DNA from: Paraspadella gotoi
Lineage: Eukaryota > Chaetognatha
Length of the DNA stretch: 64,000 nt
Reading direction: 5' to 3'
Assembly (NCBI GenBank): GCA_051294375.1
Contig: CM119269.1
Location: 17,160,265 to 17,224,264 of the forward strand
Part shown: positions 40,570 to 64,000 of the stretch, piece by piece
How the letters are laid out: the number at the start of each line of letters is the position of its first letter
Numbering within the stretch: the first letter of the stretch is position 1
Program-made: the position numbers and the translations under genes
Notes under the pieces: generated by a model
What the model saw: only the letters and a program-made list of their open reading frames with translations
Database searches by the model: none
Told to the model about the DNA's origin: nothing

Positions 40570-42414
40570 TTATCTCCTGAGCCAGTCGAGAATTGAACCG
40601 CTCCGTCTCTCACCCATCTCGTCGCTTTTCTCCTTCGACTTCTCTTTCGCTAATTCGCTTTTTCTCTGCTCCTCTCTCTGCCGGCGCCACTCCTCCACGG
40701 CGTCGACGTCGACTAAAACACGAGGCTGACGGAGCACCAACTCCTCCAAGCCTCGACGCGCGCGAACGAAGTCTCCGTTGTAGAAGGGCGACGTGGGTAG
40801 GGCCGAGACAATAGAGGGCGGACGAGGCTTCTTTCCTGAGCTCGCTCGCGTGTCCTCGAAAACGTGAATCCAGAAAAATCCTCGCGGACGCTTTTCAATA
40901 GTTTTTGTGAAAGAATTCGGTGACGACGTCTTCGTCAACGCTTCCGGCGTCACGCTCTTTCTTCTCTTTCCTCTCGACGGAGTCATCTCTATAGAATTCC
41001 TCTTTCGCCCCCTAATCTTTTTCACATCCAAACTGACTTCGAAGGTTTGACAGGGATCTATTTTTTCCTTCCCGCAGTCCCCGCCGCCGACAGCGCCACC
41101 GCCGCCGACTTCGTATACGAAGCGAATCTCCGTCAACGTGGGTTTTGGCTCAGAGTTCTTGCGACGAAACCACGAATCGAGTGTCGCTTGCTTGGCGGAA
41201 GTCGGAACCGTCGGCGATGAGAAGGAAGATTTGAGCCAGGAGTCGATAGACTTTGAAGAATCGTTCAATGAGGAGGCGGAGTGCGAATCCTGTTCCATCG
41301 CCGAGTCTTTCTTTCGTGGTCTTCCTCGCTTCTTCGACTTGGGGGTTCCAATCGACTCTTCAATAAAGGAAAACTCGGCATCCAATTCGTCGTCGTTCAC
41401 CGCAGCCTCCAGCGCGCACTCGGCGTCGTCGACGTCGTCAAGGGCGAACAGCATGGCTCTTCCCGACGGCGCCTCAATGTTGGCGTCCTTCATGAGGTCC
41501 ACGCATAAAGGACAGGCCCAGTCATCGAGTGGGGTTGAAAGATTAGCGCATTTAAGATGGGTGGCGTTGCTGCCGCAAACGTCGCAGTTCATTATTTCGA
41601 AGGGAGTGTCGAGCTCGTTGAAAGATCGGCCCTCTGGACTCTGACAAACCTCAGCATAGCAGGACTGCTCGCGGTGCAGATCGTTGAAGGTGTTGCTCGT
41701 TTCCCAAGAGGCGTCACGAACGGGAATACAAATACCCAATGTCATCATGCTCTTCTGAAACGTTTTCTTTTCGGAACAGAGCGGGCACTTGAAAAGGTAA
41801 CGGCCCGCCGAGTATGCCATTTGCTGAAGGCATTTCCGGTGCAGCCAGTTGGTCGAGCGACAACAGGGAAGCCAGACAGAGTCGAACTCGTTCGCCGACG
41901 GGACTACGTCTTCGACGCAGATCGGGCATGGAATCGGCGCGGAGTCGACGGCAACGGGCGCCGCCTCTTGCTTCGGTCGGTGAGTCGGGCAAAAGGAAGG
42001 GAAGGAGCCGAAGTGGAGCTGCACGCAGTCGTTGTCGACGCCGCAGGCCAAGTGGTAAGACTTTTTGCACTGGGCGACGCTGCATCCGACGGAGGCGCCC
42101 TTGGTTTTGCAAAAACAGCAAACGAGGCGGGCGGCGCGGCGGACCTCGGCAGCGATGTCTTTGGGAGAAAAACCGTGGAGACCTTCGTCCTCGGAGGTTG
42201 CTTGGGAGAGGCCGCTGGCGAAGAGGGCGCAACTAAGGTGCACCGTGACGAGAGAATCGGACAAGATTCGCCCGAAAGCATTCTCGTCTAAGTCAGTGCG
42301 ATGGCACAACTGACAGAGAAGCGGGAGACCTTCTTTCGGCAGTGTCGTCGTCGCCTCTTTCGAAAACTCCGATGACAGGGCGGAAGAAAGCGGGGAAGTT
42401 TCTGCTGTGGTCAT
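40570..42414 (-). CDS. PHF7/G2E3/pineapple-eye-type PHD-RING protein, intronless
   Basis: One 614-codon frame. Order: N-terminal zinc knuckle C34-x2-C37 with HLSC (59-62); extended PHD with CCFCKTKGASVGCSVAQC and SYHLACG (99-125), closed by FCPTH (141-145); RING-like/PHD module CPIC (163-166) with LPCCRSTNWLHRKCLQQ and FKCPLC; a shorter CDVCG...CPLC module near 280-310. These match PHF7, G2E3 and fly pie/Phf7, whose modules bind histone tails and act as ubiquitin ligases in the nucleus. The C-terminal half is low-complexity and Ser/Lys-rich, with an AT-hook-like KKRGRPRKKD and a basic end. The ATG is preceded by TTTCTCCCGATACAG, which looks like a 3' splice site, so a 5' UTR intron is likely. 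A long + strand frame across 41557-42291 is a shadow. Confidence -1.
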   Translation of the reverse strand: MTTAETSPLSSALSSEFSKEATTTLPKEGLPLLCQLCHRTDLDENAFGRILSDSLVTVHLSCALFASGLSQATSEDEGLHGFSPKDIAAEVRRAARLVCCFCKTKGASVGCSVAQCKKSYHLACGVDNDCVQLHFGSFPSFCPTHRPKQEAAPVAVDSAPIPCPICVEDVVPSANEFDSVWLPCCRSTNWLHRKCLQQMAYSAGRYLFKCPLCSEKKTFQKSMMTLGICIPVRDASWETSNTFNDLHREQSCYAEVCQSPEGRSFNELDTPFEIMNCDVCGSNATHLKCANLSTPLDDWACPLCVDLMKDANIEAPSGRAMLFALDDVDDAECALEAAVNDDELDAEFSFIEESIGTPKSKKRGRPRKKDSAMEQDSHSASSLNDSSKSIDSWLKSSFSSPTVPTSAKQATLDSWFRRKNSEPKPTLTEIRFVYEVGGGGAVGGGDCGKEKIDPCQTFEVSLDVKKIRGRKRNSIEMTPSRGKRRKSVTPEALTKTSSPNSFTKTIEKRPRGFFWIHVFEDTRASSGKKPRPPSIVSALPTSPFYNGDFVRARRGLEELVLRQPRVLVDVDAVEEWRRQREEQRKSELAKEKSKEKSDEMGERRSGSILDWLRR

Positions 42415-43184
42415 TCTGTATCGGGAGAAATAAAGTTAGTTCTCTCTATAACTCTTTTTAATATAGGTAAGTTTATGTTATGTTGCATGAAAAATAAAAT
42501 AATTTTAAATAGTGTAGAAGCTGAATTGTTGTTTGTTACACAGTCATGATTTTGGCAGATTTAGTAGTTGAAAAATTAATTGATTTGGTCTTTACATGCC
42601 AATAATAAAAAGGTAAACAAATTATTTCTGGAGATAACATGATTTTATTTTTAAATTAAGCGCTGATCTTCAGAGACTTCTGTCTGCCTCAAAGGTGTAA
42701 CAAAATGAGACACAAAAATTACAAAACAGTTTTAGGTTTACGCACAATTTGAGTAATTTCTATTTTCTAAAATGACCATCTTAATTAATTGATAAATTGT
42801 TTAATATTCGATAAAGCAATATCCCATCTCACGATTATTTAATATAATAATTAGTTAGGTAGTAAAAGATAAAATAGAAATAATTAAAAAACAGTCAAAA
42901 AAAAATTGGCGCGGGTTAAATTTCGAAGTTGGTAACAAAAGGATCGAGCCAATCCGAGCGGGAGTCCAAACTCTGACTGTTTCAATTCTCGAATCTCGGC
43001 CGGCGGCTTCAACTGCAGCTGAGACCGAGCAGACTTCTATTTATAATCGCGCATTATTTTCAAATTTATATTCAGAATATTATTCAGAATATTATTCTTT
43101 CTCAGATTAAATATGGTAAGTCGCCTCAGTAAAATTAAAAATAGAATTGATTAAAATATAATTATTAACGAACTTATCTGTTCT
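42415..43184. other. Upstream region of the PHD gene
   Basis: AT-rich DNA with a CG-rich block at 42950-43030 that could hold the promoter of the minus-strand PHD gene. On the + strand the string CTTTCTCAG-ATTAAATATG-GTAAGT (43099-43120) has the form of a 10-base micro-exon, but nothing links it to a gene. Confidence -1.
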
Positions 43185-43406
43185 CTATAAACTTAAAAAG
43201 GTTTTATGATTTATTTCAAGCAAATATTTTACCCTTGCTCGAGAATTACCATGATTTAAAATGGGTCCTTCAACGTTGCGCAGTTTTTTTTTTAGTTTCT
43301 CTTTTTTGTATTTCTTTCTTAACTTGTCATTTTCATGGTTTTGTGCCATCTTTTCAAATTCTTCCTTTCCAACAAAGGCCTCAATGGTCGAACAAGGCGT
43401 AGACAC
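43185..43406 (-). other. Small lysine-rich open frame, unassigned
   Basis: Minus-strand frame with FVGKEEFEKMAQNHENDKLR followed by KKYKKEKLKKKL, ending LSL*. The only in-frame ATG gives about 53 residues (MAQNHEND...). Two ATTGG (inverted CCAAT) boxes lie upstream on the same strand at about 43460-43500, which is promoter-like. No family recognised; it may be a small gene, a pseudogene or chance. Confidence -1.
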
Positions 43407-45119
43407 CGCTTACACTCATAACGTCTGGCGTTGTTCATTTGTCGTCACTAGAAGAGCTCAACCAATAAGAAACGCGAAAACGAAAAACGCACCAATAGAA
43501 TACGAACACCTTCATTTGCCTTTCTTGTCCCACGTGGGCCGGATGGAATTTATTAAAATGTTAAACGCGATTGCCGAATTTGAGAGTCAGAGTTAAGTGC
43601 CATCATGGGACTGTTTTGGATGGAAACGGCCGAGGCGAATGGAATGGGACATGATAGGGCACATTGAGCATTGAGGATGGTGCTAAGCGTTGGATGAATG
43701 CTACTTGGTGTTCCAAAAATGGTTTTAAACCATATTTTTAGTTCTTTTAAACTTTTTTTCTTATCAATTTCTACCTTAATTTTTCTCCATATTTGTTCAC
43801 TTTTTTTATTTCTCTCGTGTGTTTGAGGTGTTCGAAATAAACGCAACTTTCTCGATTAATACAATAATAATATAATAATAATAATGTTAAGCAATAAAGA
43901 TTTTTTAAAAATCGAAACTCCTAACTAAGAGTTTATGAAAAATGTCGATACAAGGACTAAGAAGCAGATTTGGGAATCCTCGAAAAGAAAACTTAAGTGA
44001 TAATTGAAAAATGCGACAAGAGAGTCCGAGACAAAGAGAGTGAGGTAGTCGCTTTCATGACCCTTTTCCCTCCCGTAACAGCGAGACTCGCGTGGAAAAT
44101 TCCGGGCGAAATTCTCGTAAAACTACTCGAGGAACCTATTAGTCATTCTTCGAAGGCCCGACCCGCGGGCTCGGAGTCGGGACAGGGTCGTCCCGCGTTT
44201 CAAAACAAAGAGAGTAAACAAATGATGGCGAGAAGTAAACAAATCGCGAGTTTATTCTCGTTTAGCCCGCGATTTGTTGACGGCGACGTGACGGGGCGCC
44301 CGCTCCAACTGACAGAGAGAGAGAAAGAGAGAGCGTTTATTTTTTAACGGATGGTGGACTCGGAACGAACGACCCAAATCCCGCCGACCTTCGTGAGATG
44401 GAGGGGAATGGTGGGGTTGCAGTTATGGGGTGGAAGAAGGTAAGCGAGAGAAAAGTAGAGTTTCAAACGGTGATTGCAGGTAGAACAGACGCTGTGAAGT
44501 ATGTAGAGCTAGGGTTGAAGCGCGACTGGCTTTATCTCCACTAACATCGTCAAAGAGAAGATGAGGTCGAGAACGGCGGCCGCGACGACGACGACGACGG
44601 AAGACGAGGAAACGTGATAAACTCGCGCTTCCGCCAGGGAGGAGAAAGCGGGCGCGGCGGAGGAGGCGGCCACGCGGAGATGCGAAGATAAGTGATGAAG
44701 TGACGTCGGGAGATAACCAGACTTGATTTTGATCGAACGTGAGAGGGCGTCGGCCTTGAGGGGCATTGGCGGACGGAGGGCGAGGAGGAATCTGTCGGAC
44801 AGCGGCTCGGAAGCGGGCAGCGGGCGGGGAAGTCGGGTGATAAGGATGCCCATGGGCGATCCGTCGTGGGGGAATAGAAAATATGACTAGCGAGATGAAC
44901 TGATTTTGCAGTAAGTTCACCTCGAAAACGACAAGTAACGGTCTAAAACATTGTCTGATCGGGCGTCAGGAAGCAACGTGGAACGGTCGCCCGACCTGGC
45001 TCCGCGAAAAATTCGCAAAAGAAATTCGCGGCTACTTCTCCATGACACTACGGTTTGAAGGCAAGGGAAACTTTTCGATTTATCAAACGAAATTTCCATG
45101 GTTCATTTTTTTATTTGAT
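43407..45119. other. Non-coding interval between small frame and myosin gene
   Basis: Bases 43860-43890 are AATAATA-type repeats. A moderately CG-rich part lies at 44280-44830, with open frames on the minus strand that show no domain. Nothing further is recognised. Confidence -1.
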
Positions 45120-45207
45120 ATGAAATTGGTACAATCAATATAAAAATTATCCATTAATTTAAAAAATAAGCTATCTTGTCTCTGACTTTGGACAGGCTTT
45201 GGTGGTT
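45120..45207 (+). repeat. Dispersed repeat copy
   Basis: Begins TGAAATTGGTACAATCAATA and continues TAAAAATTATCCATTAATTT, AATAAGCTATCTTG, CTGACTTTGGACAGGCTTTG and GTGGTTT. Nearly identical to 52407-52495 and related to 60944-60996 and 12124-12201. Confidence -1.
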
Positions 45208-45587
45208 TTATATTAAAAATAACTATCTTTGGCTTTTTAGCTTATCATTTATAGTTGTCCTTGCCGGACTGTTTGTAACATGAGTGCAATTTTAGTTTCA
45301 TCTGCCAAGACTGGCTCCCTTTGAGCTAAAAGTTCCTTAAGGCTAAATAGGCAATAAACAAATAAGCAAGTTAACGCGTCAACAAATCAAATTATGCCTT
45401 TTTTTCGGGGTTATGGCCTCGGCGCTGATTTTGCAGGGAATTATTGGTGTCTCATGTCCGGAGGGACAATAGAAGATGATGATGACTTTTTTTTCCTTTT
45501 TTTTTTTGCTAGATTTGAAAGATTTTCTTTCATTCTTTTCTATAGTATTTAACAACAAAACATGCGGATTCAACTTTGTTTTCCGCT

Positions 45588-45593
45588 TTTATT
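45588..45593 (-). promoter_or_regulatory. Possible myosin polyadenylation signal (AATAAA on minus strand)
   Basis: TTTATT on the + strand about 200 bases beyond the myosin stop codon at 45794-45796. Position only. Confidence -1.
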
Positions 45594-45793
45594 AAACTGG
45601 TGCAGAGCGAAAACGATAAGTCAGTTAGTTACAGGTATAAAACAGGAAAAGATAATTTGTTCACCAAGAAATAAAAAAAAATTAAAAAATGACTTAAAAA
45701 AATAGAAACTAAAACAACCAAAGTCGTTCGAATCTTTAAAGTCATCGATTACAAATAAATACAATCTTCGTTTTAAATAGAAAGTCATTTATA

Positions 45794-63805
<18,012 letters not shown>

Positions 63806-64000
63806 CTGGGGAATGAAACAAAATTCGTCGACAAAAAAAATAACAAATGAGTATGGGGGTTAAATTATTTATATTGAAATTATTATTTCGGCAATTTATC
63901 GTTTAATCCTTCGCACATACATATAACATATTTTTATTGTAATATATTGTATTAATTTTAATCGTAATATTTCGTAAATAACTTTCGATATTTCTTCGGG

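Noticed and set aside
41557-42291. 244-codon + strand frame opposite the PHD gene
   Set aside because: It is the antisense shadow of a clear PHD-RING coding frame and shows no domain of its own.

Overview
The window is draft nuclear DNA from an animal. It holds split genes with GT-AG introns, a SKOR-type Ski-family corepressor, a long-tailed class I myosin and a PHF7-type PHD protein. Very abundant (GA)n/(CT)n tracts, GAC/GTC trinucleotide runs and short mariner-like elements suggest an invertebrate; the phylum cannot be fixed from the sequence. There are nine N gaps. Three of them are exactly 25 bases and two of those sit beside indel-rich duplicated sequence, so parts of the window are probably unpolished long-read gap fill.

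Layout. Bases 1-17684 (+) carry a SKOR1/SKOR2 (Fussel/Corl) orthologue missing only its 5' end. Fifteen exons join in one open frame of 922 residues, from the Ski/Sno DNA-binding-like domain to the C-terminal coiled coil. Its 9-kb intron holds a 25-N gap and a degraded second copy of two downstream exons (4305-6190). Bases 17685-21940 are gene-poor, with five gaps and a CpG-rich patch. Bases 21941-29108 form one large imperfect palindrome centred on a 25-N gap, which I read as a probable hairpin-read artefact.

A compact gene cluster follows on the + strand. A complete five-exon major facilitator transporter (484 aa) lies at 30252-32926. The C-terminal thioredoxin domain of a TXNDC5/ERp46-like protein lies at 33977-34694. 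After about 5.9 kb of non-coding sequence comes an intronless 614-aa PHF7/G2E3/pineapple-eye-type PHD-RING protein on the minus strand (40570-42414), with a mariner-like MITE just past its stop codon. From 45794 to 63805 the minus strand carries 24 exons (1064 residues) of a MYO1E/MYO1F-type myosin, running from just before the P-loop to the C-terminal SH3 domain; the start lies beyond the window's right edge.

The genes have unrelated roles (TGF-beta-linked transcription control, membrane transport, ER redox folding, ubiquitin/chromatin reading, membrane-actin motor) and do not form a pathway. I found no RNA gene, CRISPR array or novel multi-gene system. The points that most need checking are the assembly problems and several unusual splice structures in the myosin gene.
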